Made by a program: the position numbers and the translations under genes
Notes under the pieces: model-generated
Told to the model about the DNA's origin: nothing
Database searches by the model: none
What the model saw: only the letters and a program-made list of their open reading frames with translations
In this document: positions 22,201-31,312 of the stretch, one piece after another
Position numbering within the stretch: the first letter of the stretch is position 1
How the letters are laid out: each line of letters begins with the position of its first letter
NCBI RefSeq assembly: GCF_017355835.1
Contig: NZ_JAFEWF010000008.1
Span: 1 to 64,000, forward strand
Direction: 5' to 3'
DNA length: 64,000 nucleotides
Source of the DNA: Desertivirga brevis
Lineage (GTDB): Bacteria > Bacteroidota > Bacteroidia > Sphingobacteriales > Sphingobacteriaceae

Positions 22201-22780
22201 CCTCGCCACGATCGTTAACTTTAACCCCGCTCACAGTTACCTTCCCAAAAGAAATGAAATTTACTTCAAGAGTATAAGTACCGGGAGGTACAGCTATAGA
22301 ATATCTGCCGTAGATATCTGTGGTAGCTGATCTGTTTAGTTCCACAACTTTAACAGATGCTCCTGGAAGAGTTTCTCCTTGTTCATCAGTCACCTTACCT
22401 GTTATTTTTCCTGAAGGCTGAGCCTTTGGAACAATCAGGATATTTTTTTCTCCTGCAAGTTTGTAAGTAAGAGCACTTCCATTAAGTAATATGCTCATAA
22501 TCTCTGCAACGCTGCGTTCGCTTTTTTCAATCTGCACAACCTTTTGCAGGTTTAACTGAGCGTTATTATAGTTGATTGATGCTCCGGTTAGCCTTTCAAT
22601 TTCTTCAAAGGCATTTTTTAAAGTCATCTTGCTTGCGCCCCAATAAATTCTCTTTGTTGAGAGAGGTTGGGCATGTGCTGACGGCAGCATTGTAGTAAAT
22701 TGAGAGATGACGAACGCTACAGAAACAAGTAGCATTTTAAAATTCGGCTGGATCTTTTTCCGTCGAATACAGTGTTTCAT
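19283..22780 (-). CDS. SusC-like TonB-dependent transporter with STN domain
   Basis: A 1165-residue outer-membrane transporter. The signal sequence ends near HAQP at about 38. An STN secretin-like domain follows at 45-120 (LKNAFEEIERLTGASINY), then a carboxypeptidase-like beta-sandwich (GKVTDEQGETLPGASVKV), the plug with TonB box region (LTEVVVTALGIKREEKSLGYS) and the TALYGQRGANGAVVITTK-type plug motif, and the beta-barrel, ending in a hydrophobic residue (VVVGI). An STN domain is what contacts a FecR-type anti-sigma factor, and fecR and an ECF sigma gene lie just upstream. Transport should therefore be coupled to transcription of this locus. Neighbouring phosphoesterases suggest a phosphorus-containing substrate. 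Confidence 0.94.
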   Translation of the reverse strand: MKHCIRRKKIQPNFKMLLVSVAFVISQFTTMLPSAHAQPLSTKRIYWGASKMTLKNAFEEIERLTGASINYNNAQLNLQKVVQIEKSERSVAEIMSILLNGSALTYKLAGEKNILIVPKAQPSGKITGKVTDEQGETLPGASVKVVELNRSATTDIYGRYSIAVPPGTYTLEVNFISFGKVTVSGVKVNDRGEVTQNFKLKQTSNALTEVVVTALGIKREEKSLGYSSTTVDSTQLTNAVSTNWTDGLSGKVAGLNLVRNSGPAGSNKIILRGENNLTGDNEALIVIDGVVASSSSRRTAATGGGVYGTSGDIMPADYGNALADLNPEDIETVTVLKGPAASALYGQRGANGAVVITTKSATKGRNKIGITITSNNSWENVNRGPDRQQEFGAGTFGVPYFSFGTTVDGPSTNATSATWGPSFKTGGMFYQFDPVTKARGVDRTPWIAHEDPISAYFKTGTESTNSVSLDGTYKKIGLRFSASHGNNEWIAPNTGLERTNVSLNANTDITKKFSLNVKAQYSNRHSDNLPATGYGNQSLMYWFMFAQPNVNVDWYRDYWVTGREYQQLVNITTTNPESPYAIAEQFINSQKRNGLLGNIQGTYKFTKELSLMGRASVDFNRERRGTQRPWDAAGNKFAHGSYRVGNIRSYEINADFLFRYTKQFNKDLQMTANVGGSRMRNVYNALETRADGLVIPNLYSLANNESPLVLVPDTARYRINSFYGAASFGYKNYLYLDITGRQDWNSTLATANRTDNVGFFYPSASLAFIASDFWKLPTTFSFLKFRASLAQVGSGSTTPYRTAYNYQYASSGIYPDSATNNPRILPNPNLKPLITTTTELGLDLRLFRNRLNFDVAVYQGNTKNQILNRIVDRSTGYNVQVVNIGRVDNKGIELAVNGTPLQAKNFKWTTYATFSANRNKIKELADSSLVLRTGALGGGQVVANVGGSMGDLYGRGYLRSPDGQIVYNARTGVALENPDLLYLGNTIPKFKMSFGTGFTYKRINVNALFDAQLGGVGHSLTFSRMASLGKHAVTLPGRYNGMIGEGVVQDADGKYRKNDVIATDIAAYYESIYGSGQAEGSIFRTDFLKFREASIGYSLNKRMLNAIGISRATFSVYGRNLFIWSPWPAFDPEFGTLAGSDIQQGFETGQLPSTRTMGLRVVVGI

Positions 22781-22965
22781 TGCTTTTTGATTTTGGTAAT
22801 ACAGTTGTGCAGCTTTTATAATATGGAGCTACTTACATTTTTCTATATTTACCTTGTTTTTAATTTTTTAAGACCGAGTTAAAAACTAATTAAATGCCGT
22901 AACTGTGACCAGCAGCTTGCGGCTTTTTTGTAATTGAGAAGCGTTTTTTCTAGTGCATAATCCTC

Positions 22966-23979
22966 CTATTTGCAGTTCTTATTGTTAATGATTAATCTGT
23001 TTGCCTGAATAGTATAGCTGCAGCCCGTTAGTTGAACAAGGATGTCCATAACCTCACGTAGAGGCATATTGTCGAACTTAGCGGTATATTTTGAATGTGT
23101 ATTTTCAGGGTCAGCAAGAACAGTCTTAATGTTATACCACCGACTTAAAGTAGTGGCGATTTCATCTAATGATTGGTTCTCTAAAACAAGCTTGCTGTTT
23201 TTCCACGCTGTGGCATTTGTCGTGTTAATTGTATTGAATGAGTAGTCGCCTGTAATTGTATTAATGTCCAATTGTTGGCCTGGTAACAAAAATTGAAGAA
23301 ACTTTTGGCCACCGGTTGAAGCCATACTTACACCAACTTTTCCTGAGGCAACTGTAACTGCAACCTTACGATCGTCGGGGAAAGCCTTGATGTTAAAACT
23401 TGTCCCAAGTACGGTAGTTTTAATGGCCCCGCTGCTTACTATAAAAGGTTTCTCCTGATTATGAACAACTTCAAAGTAGGCTTCACCACTTAGCTCAATT
23501 TCCCTGATATCTTCTTTAAAACTCTTCGAGAAGCGAACAGAGCTTTCTGAATTAAGGTGAAGAATGGAACTATCCGGCAAAACAAGCTTGCTCCTCCTGC
23601 CCGCGCCATTATGGAAATAGACGTATTCTCTAGGTGGCTTTTCAGAAGTTTTGAAAGGATTTTTCGAGAAGTGAAGACCTGTCAGTATAACTGCGATTGA
23701 GGCGGCTGCATAGTAAAAGACCTTCAAGCCTTTCCTTGCCGTCTTAATTTCAGTATCTTCCGAACATTTTAACCCGGATTCAATTTTACTCCACACCTTC
23801 TCCTTGTCACCAAAGGTTTTAAACCAGTTCCTGCCTTCTTCTAAAACTTTAATGGTCTCACGAAACTCACGCTCGTGCTCAGGGTTTTGATCCATCCAGT
23901 CACGCAATTCATTTAAACCCTCGTCACTTATGCAACGATCGAAATACTGCCTGGTCAACTCCTGGTAATGCTCATTCAT
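22966..23979 (-). CDS. FecR-type anti-sigma factor
   Basis: This 337-residue protein has a cytoplasmic N-terminal part (RQYFDRCISDEGLNELRDW), one membrane helix around residue 95 (FYYAAASIAVILTGLHF), a periplasmic FecR domain (YFHNGAGRRSKLVLPDSS, LSGEAYFEV, TTVLGTSFNI) and a C-terminal DUF4974/STN-like segment (PLREVMDILVQLTGCSY). It holds the sigma factor inactive until the SusC STN domain signals. The TTG at 24030 gives a longer form; the ATG at 23979 fits the family better. It lies between the sigma gene and susC. Confidence 0.93.
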   Translation of the reverse strand: MNEHYQELTRQYFDRCISDEGLNELRDWMDQNPEHEREFRETIKVLEEGRNWFKTFGDKEKVWSKIESGLKCSEDTEIKTARKGLKVFYYAAASIAVILTGLHFSKNPFKTSEKPPREYVYFHNGAGRRSKLVLPDSSILHLNSESSVRFSKSFKEDIREIELSGEAYFEVVHNQEKPFIVSSGAIKTTVLGTSFNIKAFPDDRKVAVTVASGKVGVSMASTGGQKFLQFLLPGQQLDINTITGDYSFNTINTTNATAWKNSKLVLENQSLDEIATTLSRWYNIKTVLADPENTHSKYTAKFDNMPLREVMDILVQLTGCSYTIQANRLIINNKNCK

Positions 23980-24058
23980 ACTTGTGTCTTCGCTAATAAA
24001 GACTGTATTTTGAGCCCTGCTACTTAGCAAGTTTAGTTAAGAATCGATTAAAAAAATG

Positions 24059-24637
24059 TTAAGTATCGGAAGATCGTTCTTGTCTGAAAAGCTTTGATCT
24101 TAGCTCGCGCACTGCCTCGTACAAGGTGGATTGCACGGTTTTTAAAGAGATACTGAGAACAAGAGCAATTTCTTCGTTGCTTACATCCGAAATACGACTC
24201 ATTAATAAAACTTCACGCTGCCTGAAAGGCAAGGCGTCTATCAAGGCGATTATCTCCTGGTGGGTCTCGCGACTTTTAATGATAGCAAGAGGGGAACGTT
24301 CGTCGCTGAGAATATCACTGTAAACCTCCAGGTGTTCGCAGTAGGTCAACTTGAGTGGCTTTTTCCTTATCTGGGTAAAAGCTTGATTCCGGGCGGAGGT
24401 AAATAAATAGCTTTTTACTTTATTGATGTTAGCCTTTCTTCGTGCTTCCCAAAACTTGATAAATATATCGGCTATGACCTCCTCAACAAGGGAATTGTCA
24501 TTGACATATATACTCGTGAATTTACATAAGGAATTATAGTAACGACTAAAAAGTGCTTTGAACGCTAAGGTATCATCTGTCCTAATTAATACCAATAACT
24601 CATCGTCTGAAAGGGAATTGTAGTCTTGTCGGACCAT
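24059..24637 (-). CDS. ECF-type RNA polymerase sigma-70 factor
   Basis: A 192-residue sigma factor of the Bacteroidota FecI-like group. Region 2 is at about 25-90 (FKALFSRYYNSLCKF, VEEVIADIFIKFWEARR, VKSYLFTSARNQAF). Region 4 is at about 130-185 (IDALPFRQREVLLMSRISDVSNEEIAL, helix-turn-helix SISLKTVQSTLYEAVR). It starts at the ATG at 24637 and heads the fecR-susC-susD locus on the minus strand. It should direct transcription of susC and downstream genes when released by the FecR protein. Confidence 0.95.
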   Translation of the reverse strand: MVRQDYNSLSDDELLVLIRTDDTLAFKALFSRYYNSLCKFTSIYVNDNSLVEEVIADIFIKFWEARRKANINKVKSYLFTSARNQAFTQIRKKPLKLTYCEHLEVYSDILSDERSPLAIIKSRETHQEIIALIDALPFRQREVLLMSRISDVSNEEIALVLSISLKTVQSTLYEAVRELRSKLFRQERSSDT

Positions 24638-24741
24638 GCCACAAAGCTATAATTGTAAGGTTAGGATAATATTAAGAGGGTGTGAAGTTGTTTTTAAGTG
24701 AATATGAGCTAGGCTATAATTAAAATAAGTTAAAAGCAACC

Positions 24742-24767
24742 AAAAAAGGGCAGCCTCTCGGCCACCC
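24742..24767 (-). terminator. Rho-independent terminator of sucC
   Basis: Read on the minus strand, GGGTGGCC-GAGA-GGCTGCCC forms an 8-bp stem with two G-U pairs and is followed by six T. It lies 24 bp beyond the sucC stop codon. Confidence 0.85.
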
Positions 24768-24790
24768 TTTCCAAATGTATTTCGTATAGC

Positions 24791-25984
24791 TTAGTCAGCT
24801 AAAACTTTAGTTACAAGATCTGCAGCTTCTTTTAACAAGATAGCAGAGTAAACTTGAAGGCCAGAATTGTCGATCAATTGTTTTGCTTCTTCAGCGTTTG
24901 TACCTTGAAGACGAACAATGATTGGAACGCGAACGTTACCTAGTTCCTGATAAGCATCAATAACACCTTGAGCAACACGGTCACAACGAACGATACCACC
25001 GAAGATGTTGATAAGGATCGCTTTTACGTTTGGATCAGAAAGGATGATATTGAAACCAGCTTTTACAGTTTGTGCATTTGCAGTACCACCTACGTCAAGG
25101 AAGTTTGCAGGCTCACCACCAGCTAATTTAATAATGTCCATTGTTGCCATGGCTAAACCCGCTCCATTAACCATACAACCTACGTTTCCGTCAAGTTTTA
25201 CATAGTTAAGGTTTGATTTGCTTGCTTCAACTTCGGTTGGATCTTCTTCAGACTCGTCGCGTAAAGCAGCGTAGTCAGCATGACGGAATAAACCGTTATC
25301 GTCAAGATTTACCTTAGCATCTACAGCTAAAATTTTATTATCAGAAGTTTTAAGAACAGGGTTGATCTCAAACATTGAAGAGTCTGTAGCTTCATACGCT
25401 TTGTAAAGAGCAGCGATAAACTTCGTCATGTCTTTAAAAGCTTCACCACCTAATCCTAGGTTGAATGCAATTTTACGAGCTTGGAAGCCTTGTAAACCTA
25501 CCTTAGGATCTATCTCTTCTTTGAAGATCAGGTGAGGAGTATGTTCAGCAACTTCCTCGATATCCATTCCACCTTCTGTAGAGTACATGATGATGTTACG
25601 GCCTCTAGCGCGATCAAGAAGAACACTTACGTAAAACTCTTTAGTTTCACTTTCGCCAGGGTAATAAACATCCTGAGCAATAAGTACTTTGTTAACCTTT
25701 TTGCCTTCAGGACCTGTTTGAGGAGTAATCAGTTGCATACCAATGATTTGCTCTGATTTCTCTTTTACTTCGTCCAGGTTTTTAGCAAGCTTAACACCGC
25801 CACCTTTACCGCGGCCACCTGCGTGGATTTGAGCTTTTACAACAACCCAATCAGAGTTGTAATCTTCTTTCAGCTTCTTTGCTGCCTCTACTGCTTGTTC
25901 TGGAGTGTCGGCAACAATGCCTTCCTGAACCCGTACGCCAAAGCTTTTTAATATTGCTTTACCTTGATACTCGTGAATATTCAT
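24791..25984 (-). CDS. sucC: Succinyl-CoA ligase (ADP-forming) beta subunit
   Basis: A cytoplasmic TCA-cycle enzyme subunit of 397 residues, the usual full length. The N-terminal ATP-grasp domain begins [17 protein letters not shown] and carries [18 protein letters not shown]. The metal and nucleotide residues lie in FEINPVL and DAKVNLDDN. The C-terminal CoA-ligase domain has [27 protein letters not shown] and [10 protein letters not shown]. With SucD (not in the window) it converts succinyl-CoA to succinate while making ATP. It is monocistronic here with its own terminator. Confidence 0.98.
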   Translation of the reverse strand: MNIHEYQGKAILKSFGVRVQEGIVADTPEQAVEAAKKLKEDYNSDWVVVKAQIHAGGRGKGGGVKLAKNLDEVKEKSEQIIGMQLITPQTGPEGKKVNKVLIAQDVYYPGESETKEFYVSVLLDRARGRNIIMYSTEGGMDIEEVAEHTPHLIFKEEIDPKVGLQGFQARKIAFNLGLGGEAFKDMTKFIAALYKAYEATDSSMFEINPVLKTSDNKILAVDAKVNLDDNGLFRHADYAALRDESEEDPTEVEASKSNLNYVKLDGNVGCMVNGAGLAMATMDIIKLAGGEPANFLDVGGTANAQTVKAGFNIILSDPNVKAILINIFGGIVRCDRVAQGVIDAYQELGNVRVPIIVRLQGTNAEEAKQLIDNSGLQVYSAILLKEAADLVTKVLAD

Positions 25985-26159
25985 TGTTTAGAAAGTTTCG
26001 AGGCGTAAAACTAATACTTTGGTTTAACTTACGAAAAGAATTTATGCAAACTGAGTATGTAAAAGATGTGTTATCTGAAAAAAGAATAAATTTATACGAT
26101 AAAATGACGGCGAAACTACTTAATTGATGAATATCATAATAAAACCTATCTTCGCCACT

Positions 26160-26816
26160 ATGCTTAAGGCACATCAGATAAAGAAATCATACGGCAAACT
26201 GCAAATTCTTAAAGGAGTTGATTTTGAAGTGCAAAAGGGAGAAATTGTTACGGTTGTAGGCGCCTCAGGTGCCGGGAAGAGCACTCTACTGCATATTCTT
26301 GGTACCCTTGACAAGCCCGATAATGGTGAGCTTTTTATTAATGAGGTTAATATCTTAAAACTATCCTCGAAAAAACTTAGTGCTTTTAGAAATCAGCATA
26401 TCGGTTTTATCTTTCAATTTCATCATCTGCTTCCAGAATTTACCTCACTTGAAAATATATGCATTCCTGCTTTTATTGCTAAAAAAAGTAAAAAGGAGGC
26501 CGAACTGCGTGCAAGGGAACTTTTAGATATGTTGGGACTGGCCGGTCGCGCAGATCACAAGCCTACAGAGCTTTCTGGAGGAGAACAACAAAGGGTGGCC
26601 GTGGCCCGGGCTTTGGTCAATCATCCTGATCTGGTTATGGCCGATGAACCTTCAGGTAATCTTGATTCTGAAAACGCTACAGCACTTCATCGCTTATTTC
26701 TCGATTTGAGGGATAAGTTTAATCAAACTTTTATAATCGTTACGCATAATGAAGACCTGGCGGGAATGTCAGACCGGAAAGTAGTTATGAAAGATGGACA
26801 AATAATAAGTAGCTAA
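26160..26816 (+). CDS. lolD: LolD-like ABC transporter ATP-binding protein
   Basis: A 218-residue ATPase with Walker [11 protein letters not shown]-loop [12 protein letters not shown], signature [15 protein letters not shown], Walker [13 protein letters not shown] and the switch His in [10 protein letters not shown]. The Q-loop region and short length match the LolD/MacB-type subfamily that drives lipoprotein release from the inner membrane. No LolC/E permease is nearby, as is common in Bacteroidota. The frame could begin at TTG 26124, but [12 protein letters not shown] at 26160 is the family's usual start. The next gene starts 3 bp after the stop. Confidence 0.9.
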   Translation: MLKAHQIKKSYGKLQILKGVDFEVQKGEIVTVVGASGAGKSTLLHILGTLDKPDNGELFINEVNILKLSSKKLSAFRNQHIGFIFQFHHLLPEFTSLENICIPAFIAKKSKKEAELRARELLDMLGLAGRADHKPTELSGGEQQRVAVARALVNHPDLVMADEPSGNLDSENATALHRLFLDLRDKFNQTFIIVTHNEDLAGMSDRKVVMKDGQIISS

Positions 26817-26819
26817 ACA

Positions 26820-27263
26820 TTGAATATTCTAATTACCGCAGCTTCTACTGCTACTGCCTATAAATTGGAAAAGGAACTCGCAGGTTCGAACAGTCTGATC
26901 CTTGCTGATTCTGTTGATCTGCCTTCTGTTTTAATTAAAGATAAACGCTTTATAAAAATTCCTCCTGGTAATTCTTCCAGTTTCACCCATCAACTATTGA
27001 GCCTTTGTCTTGACGAAGGAATTGAACGGGTTTTCCCTTTAAGGAGGGCTGAGATTGAAGCATTGTCAGAATCAAGGCAACTATTCGATGAATACGGAAT
27101 AGCAGTAATGGTGCCTTTATTTTCTGATCTTTCATCCTATTGGGGAAATTCTAAGACAGGAGAGATCCTTATTAAAGAAGAAGACGATGAATTTGCGGGT
27201 CGCGGAGTTTATTTAATTGAGGAAGGATCATTAGATAACCTTCAAATTTTAACAGCAGACTAA
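26820..27263 (+). CDS. Short PreATP-grasp-like domain protein
   Basis: A 147-residue protein starting at TTG 26820; there is no early ATG in frame. It begins MNILITAASTATAYKLEKEL and has CLDEGIERVFPLRRAEIEAL and LFDEYGIAVMVPL, the pattern of the Rossmann-like PreATP-grasp domain that precedes ATP-grasp in carbamoyl-phosphate-synthase-like ligases. The ATP-grasp domain itself is missing, so ligase activity is not expected. Its start is 3 bp from lolD's stop and its stop overlaps the next ATG, so the three genes look translationally coupled. The function is unknown. Confidence 0.65.
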   Translation: MNILITAASTATAYKLEKELAGSNSLILADSVDLPSVLIKDKRFIKIPPGNSSSFTHQLLSLCLDEGIERVFPLRRAEIEALSESRQLFDEYGIAVMVPLFSDLSSYWGNSKTGEILIKEEDDEFAGRGVYLIEEGSLDNLQILTAD

Positions 27264-27874
27264 TGATCACCTATAGCGAGATAGATCCCCAAAAGAAGGC
27301 TTTTATATTTGAACTGGATAATGTCCTGCTTCCTGAGAAGGATTATTTGCTACAGGTTTATTACCTTTTTGCAAACTTCCTTGAATATGTAGAAGCATTT
27401 CCTCCTGCAACAGACGTTATTAACTTTTTTAAAAAAGTTTACGAGAACCACGGATCTCCTTTGATCTTTGACAAGGCCAGAGAGGTATTCGGTTTTGATG
27501 AAAAGTACCGGGAGAACTTTGATCGTCTTCATCGTGAAGCCAAGTTACCGCTGAAGCTTCTGCTCTATAAAGAATCGCTTAACTTCCTGCAGGAAGCGGT
27601 GGTCGACAGGAAAGAAATACTGATTGTGTCCAGTGGTGATCCATTGCAACAGTTGAACAAGATCAGGCAAACCGAGTGGAATGGTTTAGAAAAGTACCTC
27701 CGCGTTTATTTTACAGATGAAATCGCTCCAAAACCCTCTGCTGAAGCCTTACTGTATGTTCTGGATAAACATGGATTAAAAACCGAGGATGTGTTGTTCT
27801 TTGGTACAACTGAGCTGGACGCGCAGTTCGCAAAAAATGCCATTGTGGATTTTATAAACGTAAAATATTCGTAA
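27263..27874 (+). CDS. HAD-like protein with altered catalytic motif
   Basis: A 203-residue cytoplasmic protein with the HAD fold order: motif I FIFELDNVLL (residues 14-23), a helical cap, motif II IVSSGD, motif III Lys in APKPSAEA, and motif IV region FFGTTELDAQFA. In active HAD phosphatases motif I is DxDx(T/V) and motif IV usually starts GD. Here the first Asp is Glu and the motif IV GD is GT. Both changes suggest weak or no phosphatase activity. Its ATG overlaps the preceding stop by one base (TAATG), so it is coupled to the PreATP-grasp gene. Confidence 0.75.
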   Translation: MITYSEIDPQKKAFIFELDNVLLPEKDYLLQVYYLFANFLEYVEAFPPATDVINFFKKVYENHGSPLIFDKAREVFGFDEKYRENFDRLHREAKLPLKLLLYKESLNFLQEAVVDRKEILIVSSGDPLQQLNKIRQTEWNGLEKYLRVYFTDEIAPKPSAEALLYVLDKHGLKTEDVLFFGTTELDAQFAKNAIVDFINVKYS

Positions 27875-27906
27875 CTTAAACCCAAATTTAAAATTCATAA
27901 TTGTTT

Positions 27907-29508
27907 ATGTTTAAAGGTATTACTAGATCTTTTCTATCCATTGAAAAAAGATATTTCTTTGTGGTTTGCGGGGCTTTGAGTTTAATTCTTGGATGTAAGA
28001 AAGATACCAAAACTAGTGTGCCTGATAATGCCTCAAGAACTGAGCTGACTAAAGACTCTATATTCTTATACGCCAAACAAACCTACTTATGGTATAATCA
28101 GCTACCTGAATACAATACCTTTAATCCTCGTACATATAATCGCTCCAGCGAGGAGATCGAAAACCTGGATGATGAGCTCTATGCGCTTACCAGGTATGCT
28201 AAAAATTCTTCCAATGTTCCTTATGAGCAGGGCAGTAATGAAGGCAGCCCTAAATATTCCTATATAGATAACATTACCGACCAAAATCCGGTTGCTTATG
28301 TTCCTGGTAAAAAGGCTAATGTCGACTTGCAGGGCAACGGCTATGATTTTGGTCTAAAACTGGACTTGTATGGAAATACCAGTAATTATAGACTATATAT
28401 AGAGGCAGTTTACCCCGGTTCTGATGCAGCATCAAAAGGTTTAGGCAGGGGGGATTATATTACCTCGATAGAAAATAAGGATATTGGAACAAAGTATAAT
28501 GACGAAATAGAGCTTATTAATGATGTATTCTTTAGAGATAAGTACAGTGCAATTGCTGTTAAGGTGACTAAAAGGAATGGCTCAAACGTAACACTTAATC
28601 TTACCAGGAAGTCATATAGGAGCTCGCCAATTTATAAGGATTCGGTTTACACCTCTGGTGCCAGAAAAGTAGGTTATATGGCCTATGCCAGATTCACCAA
28701 TCTTAGCAATTCTCAAAGCGAGTTTAACAGGATCTTTACTAGATTCACTAATAGCGGAGTTACGGATCTGATAATAGACCTGAGATACAATGGCGGAGGC
28801 TATGTTTCTACAGCTGAATATTTGATGAATTTAATTGCTCCCGCTTCATTAAATCGAGAGATGATGTATGCAGAGCATTTTAACAAATTAATGCAGGATG
28901 GTAAGGCCACCATCCTTAAAAATCAGCTTATTCTTGATGCTTCAAACCGCCCTCAGGATTCTAATAATGATGGTAAGTTAGATACTTATGCCGACGCCTC
29001 TTACACCGTCGCTTCCAATACACGCTATTTCTCAAAAGTAGGGTCTCTCAATACTATAAATAACGTCGTGTTCATTACATCAAGCAGCACAGCCTCAGCA
29101 AGCGAATTGGTAATTAACTGTTTGAAGCCACACATGAACGTTAAGGTAGTGGGCCAAACTTCGTATGGGAAACCTGTAGGATTCTTCCCTATCCGAATTG
29201 ATAAATACGACGTCTACCTGTCCATGTTTGAGTCTAAGAATTCAAAAGGGGAGGGAGGGTATTACTCTGGTATTTCACCAGACTACCCCATACAGCGTGC
29301 TGCTCCTCGTAACGACTTTGGAGATTTGAATGAGGATGCTATTAAAGCTGCCTATAATTATATTACCACAGGAGCGTTTACTGGTTCTGGAAATACAACT
29401 TCTTCCATTCTCAGCAAAGGTATTCTTCCCTTAGAAGTACAAGGAGGAAAACAACTTAAGGATTCAGAATTTAAAGGCATGATTGAAGACCGGGTTAGGT
29501 TGAAGTAA
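27907..29508 (+). CDS. S41 family peptidase lipoprotein (C-terminal processing type), copy 1
   Basis: This 533-residue lipoprotein has signal segment FFVVCGALSLILGC and a lipobox Cys near 31. The order is an N-terminal domain (ELTKDSIFLYAKQTYLWYNQLP), a PDZ domain (AVYPGSDAASKGLGRGDYI), and the S41 core (VGYMAYARF, DLRYNGGGYVSTAEYL, STASASELVINCL, SYGKPVG). The Ser of TASAS (about 397) and the Lys of YGKPVG (about 422) are 25 residues apart, as in Tsp/CtpA, so the Ser-Lys dyad is intact. It should cleave envelope proteins. The TTG at 27901 is an alternative start. It has a tandem paralogue directly downstream. Confidence 0.9.
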   Translation: MFKGITRSFLSIEKRYFFVVCGALSLILGCKKDTKTSVPDNASRTELTKDSIFLYAKQTYLWYNQLPEYNTFNPRTYNRSSEEIENLDDELYALTRYAKNSSNVPYEQGSNEGSPKYSYIDNITDQNPVAYVPGKKANVDLQGNGYDFGLKLDLYGNTSNYRLYIEAVYPGSDAASKGLGRGDYITSIENKDIGTKYNDEIELINDVFFRDKYSAIAVKVTKRNGSNVTLNLTRKSYRSSPIYKDSVYTSGARKVGYMAYARFTNLSNSQSEFNRIFTRFTNSGVTDLIIDLRYNGGGYVSTAEYLMNLIAPASLNREMMYAEHFNKLMQDGKATILKNQLILDASNRPQDSNNDGKLDTYADASYTVASNTRYFSKVGSLNTINNVVFITSSSTASASELVINCLKPHMNVKVVGQTSYGKPVGFFPIRIDKYDVYLSMFESKNSKGEGGYYSGISPDYPIQRAAPRNDFGDLNEDAIKAAYNYITTGAFTGSGNTTSSILSKGILPLEVQGGKQLKDSEFKGMIEDRVRLK

Positions 29509-29689
29509 AAGGCTCTTTTTCCTACAGAAGCTCCTTCAATATGATCGCTATTTTGTCCGAAATTGTGTTCACAATGTTCTGTATCAAGCTGTTAATTTAA
29601 TTGCTTGTCATTTTCGGGCAATCAATCACAATTCCGTTTTATATGGTCTGCTTATTGTATAGACTTTGATCGTCTATATTATGGAACCT

Positions 29690-31312
29690 ATGAAAACGAG
29701 ACTTTATATACGTAGTTTATTACGATCACTTCTCCCAGCTCTTATCCTGACCATTTCTTTAAATTCTTGTTCTAAGGATGACGAACTTGAAGAGGATAAC
29801 TCCGAGGTAGGCAATACGCCACCCGCAAATGGAACACGTGAGGAACTGACTAAAGATTCTATTTTTCTTTATGCAAAACAAGTATACCTTTGGAACGACG
29901 CGCTGCCATCCTACGAAGCCTTCAATCCCAGAAGGTATACTCAATCAGCTGATCCTCTTGATAATTACTATTCAGAGTTGTTTGCTATTACGCAGTACAA
30001 GACCAATCCTGCTACATCCAGACCATTCGAATATGTATCGGCCTCGGCCAATTATCCCAAATATTCCTATATCACGGACGAAGAATCAAACAATCCACCC
30101 AGAACTGCCACAGCGTCAGTACCGACGGTTAGCGAGGTAACCCTTGAAGGGGTAGGAACGGATTTTGGTATTGCTTTGTCTGCTGTAGGTAACCAGTCCT
30201 CCTATCAAATTTACATTAGATTGGTAAACCCGGGTTCTCCGGCAGCTAAAGGTTCTTTAAATCGTGGAGATGTCTTAACTCAAATCAATGATCATAAGTT
30301 GGGTTCAAATTTTTCTATTGATCAGGACGTAGTTGATCGGGCCTTTGACCAGTCGACCATTCGTTTAAGTGGAAGGAAAAGTAATGGAGCAACCTTCACA
30401 AGGTCTTTGACTAAGCAAACTTATAATAGCAGTCCAGTTTATAAGGATACTGTTTTTACCTCTGGCGGTAAAAAAATCGGGTACCTTGCCTTTGCACGTT
30501 TTGCCAATCCATCGAATGCTCTCGGGCCTTTAAATGCTGTGTTCCGTAATCTAAGTGCAGAGGGTGTTCAGGATTTGGTAGTAGACCTTAGGTATAACGG
30601 AGGTGGCTATGTTTCTACAGCTGAACATTTGGCCAATTTAATCGCACCTTCATCTCTTAACGGCCAGGTTATGTTCACTGAATATTACAACCAGACTATG
30701 CAAAAAGGAGAGGCAACGATTTTGAAAAATCAGCCCTTGTTAGATGCTAGTGGACGTTCTCAGTTTCAGAATGGACGCTTGATAACTTATCATGATATTG
30801 ATTATTCCATAGCAGAAAATACTTACAGGTTCAGGAAAGAAGGATCGCTAAATACAGTTAAGAACGTGGTGTTCATAGTAACTGGCAATACAGCTTCAGC
30901 TAGCGAGCTTCTTATTAACGTGTTAAAGCCATACCTGAATGTAAAAATAGTAGGCTCCACAAGCTATGGTAAACCAGTAGGTTTTTTTCCAATTAATATC
31001 GATAAGTATGATGTGTACTATTCGATGTTCGAGAGTAGAAACGCGAAAGGAGAAGGGGGATATTATCAAGGATTTGTACCAGATGCTTCTTCTGCTGATG
31101 ATGTTACACGTGATTTCGGAGATCCCCGGGAAGCATCACTTGCGGCGGCAGTTCGGTACCTAACTGCAGGAACACTTACAGCCAGTACCCAGGCTACAGC
31201 AAAAATCATGGGGCGTAATGTTCCCTTATCCTCTTCAACTATCAAAGATGTAAGTAAAGATAATTCATTTAAGGGGATGATTGAAGTTCCGTCCAGATTG
31301 AAAATTAAGTAG
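29690..31312 (+). CDS. S41 family peptidase lipoprotein, copy 2
   Basis: This 540-residue paralogue of the preceding gene shares the layout and motifs: lipobox SLNSC, ELTKDSIFLYAKQ, PDZ (LVNPGSPAAKGSLNRGD), DLRYNGGGYVSTAEHL, NTASASELLINVLKP and SYGKPVGFFP, with the same 25-residue Ser-Lys spacing. Divergence is spread over the whole length, so the duplication is not recent. Starts at 29681 (MEPMKTR) and 29690 (MKTRLY) are both possible; the latter gives a normal basic n-region. A 181-bp gap separates the copies, so they may have separate promoters. A terminator follows. Confidence 0.9.
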   Translation: MKTRLYIRSLLRSLLPALILTISLNSCSKDDELEEDNSEVGNTPPANGTREELTKDSIFLYAKQVYLWNDALPSYEAFNPRRYTQSADPLDNYYSELFAITQYKTNPATSRPFEYVSASANYPKYSYITDEESNNPPRTATASVPTVSEVTLEGVGTDFGIALSAVGNQSSYQIYIRLVNPGSPAAKGSLNRGDVLTQINDHKLGSNFSIDQDVVDRAFDQSTIRLSGRKSNGATFTRSLTKQTYNSSPVYKDTVFTSGGKKIGYLAFARFANPSNALGPLNAVFRNLSAEGVQDLVVDLRYNGGGYVSTAEHLANLIAPSSLNGQVMFTEYYNQTMQKGEATILKNQPLLDASGRSQFQNGRLITYHDIDYSIAENTYRFRKEGSLNTVKNVVFIVTGNTASASELLINVLKPYLNVKIVGSTSYGKPVGFFPINIDKYDVYYSMFESRNAKGEGGYYQGFVPDASSADDVTRDFGDPREASLAAAVRYLTAGTLTASTQATAKIMGRNVPLSSSTIKDVSKDNSFKGMIEVPSRLKIK

